The translations under genes were made by a program, and so were the position numbers. A stretch of DNA of 30,470 nucleotides from Acidobacteriota bacterium (GTDB taxonomy: Bacteria; Acidobacteriota; Terriglobia; Terriglobales; Acidobacteriaceae), in contig JAJYAE010000012.1 in assembly GCA_021779695.1 (NCBI GenBank), forward strand, positions 1-30,470. Direction: 5' to 3'. Positions 10,327-18,436 of this stretch are shown here, piece after piece. Position 1 is the first letter of the stretch. Each line of letters opens with the position of its first letter. The notes under the pieces were generated by a model. That model worked only from the letters and a program-made list of their open reading frames with translations, searched no databases and was not told where the DNA came from.

Positions 10327-11826
10327 ATGCCAGGCATCGAATTCAAAGTCGTTGTTTCGCGATCTTGCGAGGAATCATTGTCCGAAAGCGTTGCCGCTGG
10401 TCTGTCCTCCCAATCCGCCATCCCCCTTTGCGTGGACCTGGATGGCACGCTCGTGAAGTCTGACACCCTGTTTGACTCCCTCTGTCAATACGCCCGGCGC
10501 GGTCCGCGCGCCTTTTGGGATGTTCTTCGCTGGGCCGCTCATGGACGTGCGGCGCTGAAGACCCATGTCGCCAATCAGGCTCCGCTGCATCCTGCCCATC
10601 TTCCCTATAACACCCCGCTTCTTCATTTCCTGGAGCAGGAGCGCAAAAATGGCCGCGCAATCTATCTCACGACGGGCGCGGAGCAGACCCTGGCTGAGCG
10701 GGTCGCTGCGCATCTGGGCCTGTTCAAAGGAGTACTTGCGACGAACGGGGATACAAATCTGACCGCCAGCAGAAAACTTCAGCGCGTTCAGCAAGATTTT
10801 GCCGCATTTGACTACGTAGGGAACTCTCGTGCTGATCTGGTGCTGCTTACCCATGCGCAAAATGCCATGGTCGCCAATCCGACGCTGGGGTTGCGCATAG
10901 GGTTGTGGATGCGCAGCATCCGCATCGCCTCTGTCTTTCAGGACCGCCGCCCCCCGTGGCAGGCCCTGCTGAAGGCCTTTCGGGTTCACCAATGGGCGAA
11001 AAACGTCTTACTGGCCATGCCGTTCCTGATGACCCACAACTTCACTGGGCGGGGCCTGATTGCATTAGTGGCGGCCTTCTTCAGCTTCAGCTTTATCGCC
11101 TCCGCCAATTACCTCGTCAATGACATGCTGGACATCGAAAGTGACCGCCAGCACCGTTCCAAGAGGTTGCGTCCGTTTGCGGCAGGGGATCTTTCGGTCC
11201 TCCACGGACTGGGGGCAGCGGTCGTCCTCGTCGTCGCCGCTCTGGCATTGCTTCCTTTTTTACCCCTGCTCTTTGCGCTCTGGCTCGGGCTCTACGTCTG
11301 CCTTACGGCAGCCTACTCATTTTCTTTGAAGAAGGTGGCAGTGGTGGATGTGCTTCTGCTGTCATCGCTTTACACACTGCGACTGCTGGCTGGCGGCGCG
11401 GCGACGGGAACGGTAATCTCTCCCTGGCTGGGTGGGTTGTCGACTTTTCTTTTTCTTTCGCTGGCCATGGTGAAGAGATTCAGCGAGCTTGAAAATTTGC
11501 GCGAGCAGGGTGCTACCGAGGCACACGGCAGAGGGTATCTGGTGGACGATATTGAGCAGATTCGCAGCTTTGGGACCGCAAGCGCATACGCGGCGGTGCT
11601 GGTCTTCATGCTGTATATCGCGCGGCCGGATGTCACTGTTCTGTATCGCCACCCGGCCCGGCTCTGGCTCATTGTGCCCCTGATGTTGTACTGGCTGCAG
11701 CGTGTCTGGCTGCTGGCTGCTCGGGGAGAGCTCGATGAGGATCCGGTGGTTTTCGCAATGAAAGATCCGCCCAGCCTGCTCATTGGCGCCGCAGTTGTGG
11801 CGATGTCGATCCTGGCAGCTTATTGA
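10327..11826 (+). CDS. HAD-like phosphatase domain fused to UbiA-family prenyltransferase
   Basis: This is a 499-residue two-domain protein. Residues about 33-185 form a haloacid-dehalogenase-like domain: motif I DLDGT at 37-41, a Thr motif (YLTTGAE, 113-119), a candidate lysine at 150 and motif IV GNSRAD at 165-170. Residues about 215-499 form a polytopic UbiA prenyltransferase, opening with FRVHQWAKN and holding the Mg-diphosphate motif NDMLDIESD at 265-273 and a later DVLLLSSLYTLRLLAGG. UbiA enzymes move prenyl groups, or in the DPPR-synthase branch phosphoribosyl groups onto polyprenyl phosphate; the HAD half could remove a phosphate from the product. Aromatic prenylation for quinone synthesis is the alternative. 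The first 30 residues are poorly conserved-looking, so a start slightly downstream is possible. It appears to be a single-gene unit. Confidence 0.85.
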   Translation: MPGIEFKVVVSRSCEESLSESVAAGLSSQSAIPLCVDLDGTLVKSDTLFDSLCQYARRGPRAFWDVLRWAAHGRAALKTHVANQAPLHPAHLPYNTPLLHFLEQERKNGRAIYLTTGAEQTLAERVAAHLGLFKGVLATNGDTNLTASRKLQRVQQDFAAFDYVGNSRADLVLLTHAQNAMVANPTLGLRIGLWMRSIRIASVFQDRRPPWQALLKAFRVHQWAKNVLLAMPFLMTHNFTGRGLIALVAAFFSFSFIASANYLVNDMLDIESDRQHRSKRLRPFAAGDLSVLHGLGAAVVLVVAALALLPFLPLLFALWLGLYVCLTAAYSFSLKKVAVVDVLLLSSLYTLRLLAGGAATGTVISPWLGGLSTFLFLSLAMVKRFSELENLREQGATEAHGRGYLVDDIEQIRSFGTASAYAAVLVFMLYIARPDVTVLYRHPARLWLIVPLMLYWLQRVWLLAARGELDEDPVVFAMKDPPSLLIGAAVVAMSILAAY

Positions 11827-12287
11827 TGGGCTTTCTGCTTCTGCGCCCCGCATCGTGAGTTTGAGCGCGCTCCAATTGCCGCATAATGGAATAGAAACTC
11901 TGGAAAATGCGACGTGAAGAAGCGTGGCGGCGTCTCAAGTGCTAGAACCCGGTATGGAGCGGTTCTGACCCTGACGCGCAACCACTGTCTCTTCGACTAC
12001 CATTAGAGTTTCAGCATTCAGTTGGAGTGGTTAACAGAATCGCGACGACTCCCAACCCAGGTGGCCGAGCCACTCCGCATGCGCAGTTCGCTGTCGAGGG
12101 TGGCAGGTCGTTGGAAACGAACAGGACGGGAGAGTGAATGTAGCCCGATCGGCCGCATTCAACGACCCAGAAACCCGTTGAGGCGGAGCTTTTCCACCCC
12201 ACGGCATTGCTGGCCGCGGTAATCGATTGCAGGCCGGCAGGAAGCCGGGATGGTGAGCTAACCGGCTCGGGAGCGAGTACCGGCCCT
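11827..12287. other. 461-bp intergenic gap
   Basis: No convincing gene is seen. Short open frames on both strands (for example 12022-12222, 66 codons) lack a ribosome binding site and recognisable protein character. The region should hold the promoter of the following efflux operon. The only hints are CATAAT at 11882-11887 with TTGAGC 15 bases upstream, and a dyad AGAACC-N11-GGTTCT at 11944-11966; both are weak. No terminator hairpin was found after the UbiA stop. Confidence 0.5.
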
Positions 12288-15200
12288 ATGTGGATTGTCC
12301 GGCTTGCGTTGCGGCGGCCTTATACGTTCGTCGTCTTCGCTCTGCTTATCATGATCCTCGGCGTTTACAGCATCCTCACGATGCCGACGGATATTTTTCC
12401 GAATATCGATATTCCGGTCATCTCGGTGGTGTGGAATTTTACCGGCCTCTCTGCGAGTGAGATGTCCACGCGCATTGTGTATAACAGCGAGCGCGGCATG
12501 ACCACCACGGTCAATGACATCGAGCACATCGAGTCGCAGTCCCTGAACGGCGTGGCGGTGATCAAGATCTTTTTTCAGCCGCACGTCAACATCGCATCTG
12601 CGGTGGCGCAGGTTGACTCCATCAATCAGACGATGCTGCGGGCATTGCCTCCGGGAACGAATCCGCCTTTCATGATTCAGTACAACGCGGCCAGTGTCCC
12701 GGTGCTTCAGCTCGGACTGAGCGGGCAGGGGCTGAATGAGCAGCAACTCAACGACCTGGCCACCAACGCCATTCGCACCCAGCTGGCCACAGTGGAGGGC
12801 GCACAGACACCCTACCCCTATGGCGGCAAGCAGCGCCAGATCATGGTGGATCTGGACCTGGAAAAGCTTCAGGCCAAAGGTCTCTCTCCGGCCGATGTCG
12901 TGAACGCTGTCTCCGCGCAGAATCTCATCGTTCCTTCCGGCACCATTAAGATCGACAAATTTGAATACGCCGTTGAAACAAATTCCGCACCCACTCTCAT
13001 CGAGCAGTTGAACAATCTCCCGATTCGTGCCGTGAATGGGACCGTGATCTACATCCGCGACGTGGCTCACGTGCGCGATGGAAATCCCCCGCAGACAAAC
13101 ATTGTGAGGGTGGACGGACGCCGCGCCATCCTGATGAGTATCCTCAAGACCGGTTCTGCCTCGACGCTCGACATCATCGCAGGCGTTCGCAGCAAGCTTG
13201 AGCGCGTCAAGGGGCAGCTTCCCCCGCAGTTGCGGATTCATGCGTTCTCTGACCAGTCCATCTTCGTGCGCAGCGCCATCAACGGAGTGGTACGCGAAGC
13301 GATCGTCGCAGCTTGCCTGACGGCAATCATGATTCTGGTCTTCCTGGGAAGCTGGCGCTCCACTATCATCATCGCGGTTTCGATTCCACTGTCCATTCTC
13401 TGCTCGCTCATCATCCTTGCGATGCTGCACGAGACGATCAACATCATGACGCTCGGCGGCATGGCCCTGGCCGTCGGCATCCTGGTGGACGACGCAACTG
13501 TGGCCATCGAGAACATCAATCGCAATCTGGAAGCTGGAAAGGAACTTGAGCAATCCATTCTCGACGGCTCTGCGCAGATTGCGATTCCAGCGCTCGTTTC
13601 CACGCTGTCAATCTGCATCGTTTTTGTGCCGATGTTCTTTTTAAGCGGTGTGGCGCGCTATCTATTCGTGCCCATGGCGGAGGCCGTGGTTTTCGCCATG
13701 CTTGCCAGCTATTTCCTGTCGCGTACGCTGGTCCCCACCATGGCGAAGTACATGCTGCATGAGCACGACGACGTCGAGCTGGCGCGCAAGCGTGTCAGCC
13801 GCAATCCTTTCGTGCGATTTCAGATCCTATTCGAGTCCGGATTTGAGAAGTTTCGCCGCTTCTATCTGGGCCTGCTGACGCTTTGCGTCGATCACGCACG
13901 CATCTTTCTGACGGTCTTCTTCGTCTTTGCGGTCCTGTCCGTTGGAGTTCTGGGACCGTGGCTGGGCCAGGACTTCTTCCCTTCAGTCGATTCCGGCCAG
14001 ATCAAACTGCACGTGCGCGCACATACCGGCATGCGCATTGAGGAGACTGCGGCACTCTGCGACCACGTTGATGCCACCATTCGCCAACTCATCCCCGCGA
14101 ATGAAGTTGCGACCATCGTGGACAATGTGGGTCTACCCTACTCTGGATTGAATCTTTCGTACTCAAACTCCGCCCCGGTGGGTACTGCCGACGCGGATAT
14201 TCAGGTTCAGCTCAACAAGGATCACCATCCCACCCGGCAATATATTGATCAGCTGCGCAAAATCCTGGCGCAGCAGTATCCCGGGGTCACTTTCTACGAG
14301 CTTCCTGTGGACATCGTCTCGCAAATCCTTAACTTTGGACTCGCGGCGCCGATCGACCTTCAGATTGTTGGACCCAACCTGTATGGGAATCGGGCTCTTG
14401 CCGAACGAGTGCTGAATGAAATGCGCTACGTACCGGGCGTAGCTGATGCGCGTATTCAACAACCGTTTGACCAGCCCAATTTCACCGTGAATGTAGATCG
14501 CACGCGCGCCCAGGATATTGGTCTTTCGCAGGCGAATGTCATCCAGAGCCTTCTTGTCACTTTGAGCGGCAGCTTTCAGACCGCGCCAACCTTTTATCTC
14601 GATCCCAACAACGGCGTGAGCTACAACATCACGGTAATGGCGCCGCAGTACAGCATGGACTCGCTGGCAGCACTCAACAACATGCCCATTACTGTGCCGA
14701 ATGCCGCGATTGAGATGAGCCAGACAGCGGGCACGGGGGCACCGGGCGCTGCTCCGAATTCACCGGATGCTTTGAAAGCCTCTCCGTCCATGGCCCCGGC
14801 GACCCATGCGCCGGGCCAGGGCTCCCCGGTGCAGGTTCTGGGGAATGTGGCAAGCATCGACCCGGGCACGGAGTTGGGCACGGTGAGCCATTACGACATC
14901 CAGCCCGTGCTCGATCTCTACGCCAATGTGAATGGTACGGATCTGGGCGCCGTGACGCGTGCGATGGAAAAGATTATGGCCGGGCATGAAAAGGATCTGC
15001 CCCGCGGATCGCACTTCACCCTGCGTGGCGAAAGCGAGACGATGAACCGGTCGTATATCGGATTGCTCGGCGGACTTGTCTTTTCGATCCTGCTGGTCTA
15101 CCTGTTGATCGTCGTCAACTTTCAATCCTGGCTGGATCCGTTCCTCATCATCTCAGCTTTGCCGGCGGCCCTTGCCGGTATCGTCTGGTTCCTGTTCCTC

Positions 15201-15608
15201 ACCGGGACGCGGCTTAGTGTTCCGGCACTGACGGGTGCCATCATGTGCATGGGTGTGGCCACGGCCAACTCGATTCTGGTGGTGAGCTTTGCGCGCGAGC
15301 AGTTGGATGCGCTGGTGGGAGACGCAAGGCAGGCGGCATTGAATGCCGGCTTCGTCCGGCTTCGCCCGGTCCTGATGACGGCACTGGCAATGATTATCGG
15401 CATGGTGCCCATGGCGCTGGGGTTGGGCGATGGCGGCGAACAGAATGCACCCCTGGGCCGCGCAGTCATTGGCGGATTGCTGCTGGCCACGTTGGCCACG
15501 CTCTTTTTCGTCCCGGCATTCTTTTCCCTTGTTCATGGATGGCTGGTGCGCCGCGGCAAGACGCAATACAAGGCCCATGAGACTGCAGCGTTCGACGAAT
15601 TTGACTAG
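12288..15608 (+). CDS. RND efflux permease lacking the TM10 lysine
   Basis: This is a 1106-residue RND permease of the AcrB superfamily, only distantly similar to the two permeases of the other operon. TM1 is FVVFALLIMILGVYSI, and TM4 carries D401-D402 in VGILVDDATVAIENIN. In TM10, however, the segment MGVATANSILVVSFA has Ala993 where AcrB has the proton-relay Lys940. A Gly/Ala/Pro/Ser-rich insertion of about 38 residues lies near 810-846. The reading frame is open back to a TTG at 12207, but ATG 12288 is preferred because family homology starts there (MWIVRLALRRPYTF); GGGAG lies 14 bases upstream. It is followed 30 bp later by its adaptor and then by a NodT channel gene, so it forms a complete tripartite exporter. 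The substrate is unknown; drug, lipid or secondary-metabolite export are all possible. Confidence 0.9.
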   Translation: MWIVRLALRRPYTFVVFALLIMILGVYSILTMPTDIFPNIDIPVISVVWNFTGLSASEMSTRIVYNSERGMTTTVNDIEHIESQSLNGVAVIKIFFQPHVNIASAVAQVDSINQTMLRALPPGTNPPFMIQYNAASVPVLQLGLSGQGLNEQQLNDLATNAIRTQLATVEGAQTPYPYGGKQRQIMVDLDLEKLQAKGLSPADVVNAVSAQNLIVPSGTIKIDKFEYAVETNSAPTLIEQLNNLPIRAVNGTVIYIRDVAHVRDGNPPQTNIVRVDGRRAILMSILKTGSASTLDIIAGVRSKLERVKGQLPPQLRIHAFSDQSIFVRSAINGVVREAIVAACLTAIMILVFLGSWRSTIIIAVSIPLSILCSLIILAMLHETINIMTLGGMALAVGILVDDATVAIENINRNLEAGKELEQSILDGSAQIAIPALVSTLSICIVFVPMFFLSGVARYLFVPMAEAVVFAMLASYFLSRTLVPTMAKYMLHEHDDVELARKRVSRNPFVRFQILFESGFEKFRRFYLGLLTLCVDHARIFLTVFFVFAVLSVGVLGPWLGQDFFPSVDSGQIKLHVRAHTGMRIEETAALCDHVDATIRQLIPANEVATIVDNVGLPYSGLNLSYSNSAPVGTADADIQVQLNKDHHPTRQYIDQLRKILAQQYPGVTFYELPVDIVSQILNFGLAAPIDLQIVGPNLYGNRALAERVLNEMRYVPGVADARIQQPFDQPNFTVNVDRTRAQDIGLSQANVIQSLLVTLSGSFQTAPTFYLDPNNGVSYNITVMAPQYSMDSLAALNNMPITVPNAAIEMSQTAGTGAPGAAPNSPDALKASPSMAPATHAPGQGSPVQVLGNVASIDPGTELGTVSHYDIQPVLDLYANVNGTDLGAVTRAMEKIMAGHEKDLPRGSHFTLRGESETMNRSYIGLLGGLVFSILLVYLLIVVNFQSWLDPFLIISALPAALAGIVWFLFLTGTRLSVPALTGAIMCMGVATANSILVVSFAREQLDALVGDARQAALNAGFVRLRPVLMTALAMIIGMVPMALGLGDGGEQNAPLGRAVIGGLLLATLATLFFVPAFFSLVHGWLVRRGKTQYKAHETAAFDEFD

Positions 15609-15638
15609 GTTTTCAACGGATTGACTGGAGCAGCGAGT

Positions 15639-16871
15639 ATGAATCAACCAACCACCCCAAATCCGCAAAGCGATAAGCCTAAGCAGGCGGCCGCTCACCA
15701 TGAGCATGCGCCGGAAGGCGTCGCTATTTCTCCGCGCGCCGCTCTGGTGGGTGTTTTTGTTGTTGCGCTCCTGGCGGTTGTGCTGGCTGCCATGGGGATC
15801 CTGAGCCGTATCCACACAGACAAAGTCCTGGCGCGCACAACGGATGAGCTTGCGCCGCCGACCGTGATTGCCCTGCCTGCAAAGCGGGGCGGCTCCATGA
15901 CGAGTTTTGTTCTGCCCGGAAACCTGACTGCCTACACGGACTCGCCCATCTATGCGAGGACAAATGGTTACCTGCTCCATTGGTACTACGACATCGGCGC
16001 GTACGTGAAAAAGGGCGCCCTGCTGGCGGTCATCTCCACGCCGGAAATTGACCAGCAGCTCCAGCAGGCTCGCGCGGACCTTTCGACCGCTCAGGCCAAT
16101 GCGCAAATCGCCAAGATCCAGGCGGACCGCTACTCCAAGCTCGTCCAGACCAACGCAGTCTCCCGCCAGGATACCGACACGTTTGTGAGCCAGGCCGCCG
16201 CCACGGCCGCCGCGGTTCGCTCTGCCCAGGCCAACGTGCAGCGCCTCACGGAGCTGCAATCGTTTGAGAAGGTCTATGCGCCGTTCGATGGCGTGGTGAC
16301 GGCGCGCAACGTGGATACGGGGCAACTCATCGACCAGGGCGCGACCAGTGAGTTGTTTCACATGCAGGCCCTGCAAACTTTGCGCGTTTACACCAACGTT
16401 CCGCAAATGTACTCCCAAAGCGCGAAGGTCGGCGAGACAGTGAATCTGACCTTCCCGGAGCATCCCGGCAAGATCTACCAGGGCAGGCTGGTGCGGACCG
16501 CGAACGCAATTGATCCCACCAGCCGTACGCTGCTGGTGGAGGTCGACGTGGAGAATCGCAAAGGCGAGTTGATGCCCGGTGCATTGGCGCAGATGCACTT
16601 CAAGGTGCCGGCAGGGATCCCATCGTATATCGTGCCGGTTTCGGCGCTGATCTTCCGTCGCGAGGGACTGGAAGTGGCCATGCTGGTTGACGGCAATAAA
16701 GCACACCTGGTGCATGTCACCATTGGTGAAGATGATGGCGCGACGGTGCAAATCATCAGCGGCATCTCAGATTCGGACAAGGTGATTCAAGACCCGCCGG
16801 ACTCGCTCATTGAAGGAGAAGCGGTAACGCCGGAGAGTTCTGATCATAAGCCGGCTGAGGGAGGCATCTAG
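15639..16871 (+). CDS. RND periplasmic adaptor subunit (HlyD/AcrA family)
   Basis: This adaptor of about 410 residues joins the upstream RND permease to the downstream NodT-type channel. The N-terminal 35 residues are polar and His-rich (AAHHEHAPEG), followed by one membrane anchor (VGVFVVALLAVVLAAMGIL). The first lipoyl half-motif (YARTNGYLLHWYYDIGAYVKKG) precedes a helical hairpin rich in A and Q, then the second half (VYAPFDGVVTARNVDTGQLI), the beta-barrel and the membrane-proximal domain. ATG 15639 is chosen over the in-frame TTG 15621 because GGAG (15627-15630) sits 8 bases before it. The permease stop is 30 bp upstream and the next start 2 bp downstream, so all three are surely co-transcribed. 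Confidence 0.9.
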   Translation: MNQPTTPNPQSDKPKQAAAHHEHAPEGVAISPRAALVGVFVVALLAVVLAAMGILSRIHTDKVLARTTDELAPPTVIALPAKRGGSMTSFVLPGNLTAYTDSPIYARTNGYLLHWYYDIGAYVKKGALLAVISTPEIDQQLQQARADLSTAQANAQIAKIQADRYSKLVQTNAVSRQDTDTFVSQAAATAAAVRSAQANVQRLTELQSFEKVYAPFDGVVTARNVDTGQLIDQGATSELFHMQALQTLRVYTNVPQMYSQSAKVGETVNLTFPEHPGKIYQGRLVRTANAIDPTSRTLLVEVDVENRKGELMPGALAQMHFKVPAGIPSYIVPVSALIFRREGLEVAMLVDGNKAHLVHVTIGEDDGATVQIISGISDSDKVIQDPPDSLIEGEAVTPESSDHKPAEGGI

Positions 16872-16873
16872 CC

Positions 16874-18397
16874 ATGCGGAGAAGGGAAGTGGGCTCCGCT
16901 CAAGGGAATCCGCGCTTGCGCGACGAATCCGGCTCCGGCGCTGCATTTCTGTGGCTGGCGCTGTCGGCGACCGCGTTGATGAGCGGTTGCAAGCCGGTCG
17001 GCCCCAACTACAGTCGTCCTGCGTACCAGGCGCCCGCCGCATACAGTGAAATCGGAGCGAGGGCCGTTGCGCCACCAGCGAATCCGGCTGGCGGGAGCTG
17101 GAAGCCTGCCTCGCCATCGGACGGCATGCTGCGTGGAAACTGGTGGGAGATCTATCACGTTCCGCAATTGAATCAGCTGGAAGAGCGCGTGACTGCGCAG
17201 AACCCGAGTCTGCGCGGCGCAGTGGAGAACTATCTTGCCGCACGCGATCAAATCGCGGCTGCTCGCTCTCTCTTCTATCCCACGCTATCGGCGGGACCAT
17301 CCTTCTCGCACCAGAAGCTCTCTTCGAACCGGCCCTTTGGAAATGTCAGCAGCTCCACCAATTACAACGACATCGTGCTGGCAGGGCAGGCCAGCTGGGA
17401 GCCGGATTTCTTTGGACGCGTGCGCCGCACGGTTGAAGCAGCGCGCGCCACGGCACAGGCGAGCGCGGCAGATCAGGCTGCGGTGGACCTGGCACTGCAT
17501 GCCGAGATGGCCACAGCGTATTTTGAGTTGCGTGGCCTGGACGCGCAGGCGCGCCTGCTGCAATCCACAGTGACCAATCTGGAGGGCCAGTTGCGGCTTA
17601 CCCAGCAGCTACTCGACGGCGGCGTTGCCACGGCCGTTGATGTCGCCCAGGCGCAGACCCAGCTTGAAACAGTCCGCGCGCAGCTCGTCGACGTGGAAGA
17701 AGCCCGTGCACAGTATCAACACGCGATCGGCACCCTGGCCGCCTACAATCTTTCTGCTTTCAGCATTCCGCCCGCGCCCCTGGATCTGCCAATGCCGCAG
17801 GTTCCCACCGGAGTGCCTTCGCAGTTGCTTGAGCGGCGTCCGGACATTGCCGCGGCAGAGCGCTTGACCGATGCGGCTAACGCCCAGATTGGCATCGCCA
17901 TCAGCGCCTTCTATCCCACCATCAGCATTGGCGGCACGGGAGGCTTTGAGAGCACGCACGGGGGCACCTGGATTCAGGGCCCGAGTTCCTTGTGGTCGCT
18001 CGGCGCACAGGCCACGGAATTGCTTTTTGATGCGGGCCAGCGCCACGCTCTGACTGACCAGGCGCGCCACCTTTACGAGGCCCAGGCGGACACCTATCGC
18101 AACACAGTGCTGCTTGCCTTTCAGGATGTCGAGGATCAGCTCTCCAATCTTCGCGTTCTCGAGCAGGAATCCACCGTGGAAGACCGTGCGGTTGCTGCGG
18201 CACAGCAGTCATTCGACCTTTCAAATGCGCGCTACAAAGGTGGCGTCACAAGTTATCTGGAGGTTCTGACAGCAGAAGCTGCGCTGCTTCAGAATCAGCG
18301 CGCGGTCATCGATCTCCGCACCCGCCAGTTCGCGTCCAGTGTCGGACTTGTGCGCGCGCTCGGCGGCGGATGGGATACAACGATGCTGCCGCATTAG
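16874..18397 (+). CDS. NodT/OprM-type outer-membrane efflux lipoprotein
   Basis: This is a 507-residue outer-membrane factor, the TolC-like channel of the tripartite pump. A hydrophobic segment (AAFLWLALSATALMSGC) ends in a lipobox with the lipidated cysteine at residue 39, followed by the typical CKPVGPNYSRP opening of NodT/OprM/CusC lipoproteins. The body shows two OEP-type repeats with long A/Q-rich helices (LAARDQIAAARSLFYPTLS and AQIGIAISAFYPTISIGG), the LLERRPDIAAAE motif, and a C-terminal SYLEVLTAEAALLQNQ. ATG 16874 lies 2 bp after the adaptor stop, with AGGGAGG about 10 bases upstream. The 24 residues before the hydrophobic core are long for a signal peptide, so a slightly later start cannot be excluded. 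This is the only channel gene near either pump and might serve both. Confidence 0.92.
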   Translation: MRRREVGSAQGNPRLRDESGSGAAFLWLALSATALMSGCKPVGPNYSRPAYQAPAAYSEIGARAVAPPANPAGGSWKPASPSDGMLRGNWWEIYHVPQLNQLEERVTAQNPSLRGAVENYLAARDQIAAARSLFYPTLSAGPSFSHQKLSSNRPFGNVSSSTNYNDIVLAGQASWEPDFFGRVRRTVEAARATAQASAADQAAVDLALHAEMATAYFELRGLDAQARLLQSTVTNLEGQLRLTQQLLDGGVATAVDVAQAQTQLETVRAQLVDVEEARAQYQHAIGTLAAYNLSAFSIPPAPLDLPMPQVPTGVPSQLLERRPDIAAAERLTDAANAQIGIAISAFYPTISIGGTGGFESTHGGTWIQGPSSLWSLGAQATELLFDAGQRHALTDQARHLYEAQADTYRNTVLLAFQDVEDQLSNLRVLEQESTVEDRAVAAAQQSFDLSNARYKGGVTSYLEVLTAEAALLQNQRAVIDLRTRQFASSVGLVRALGGGWDTTMLPH

Positions 18398-18436
18398 CCC
18401 GGCAGCCCGAGCGGCGCGTGCGATCAGCAGGTTGCA

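Noticed and set aside
12022..12222. 66-codon plus-strand frame in the gap before the second efflux operon
   Set aside because: It has no ribosome binding site, no recognisable protein character and Arg/Pro-rich composition like random GC-rich frames.
12258..13553. 431-codon minus-strand frame opposite the RND permease
   Set aside because: It is a His/Asp/Arg-rich shadow of the conserved permease reading frame.
15153..16751. 532-codon minus-strand frame across the RND permease end and adaptor
   Set aside because: It spans two certain genes on the other strand. Its His/Arg/Gln-rich composition is typical of a shadow frame.
18386..18405. CTGCCG/CGGCAG hairpin over the NodT gene stop
   Set aside because: It is six base pairs with no T tract and overlaps coding sequence; chance pairing is likely in GC-rich DNA.
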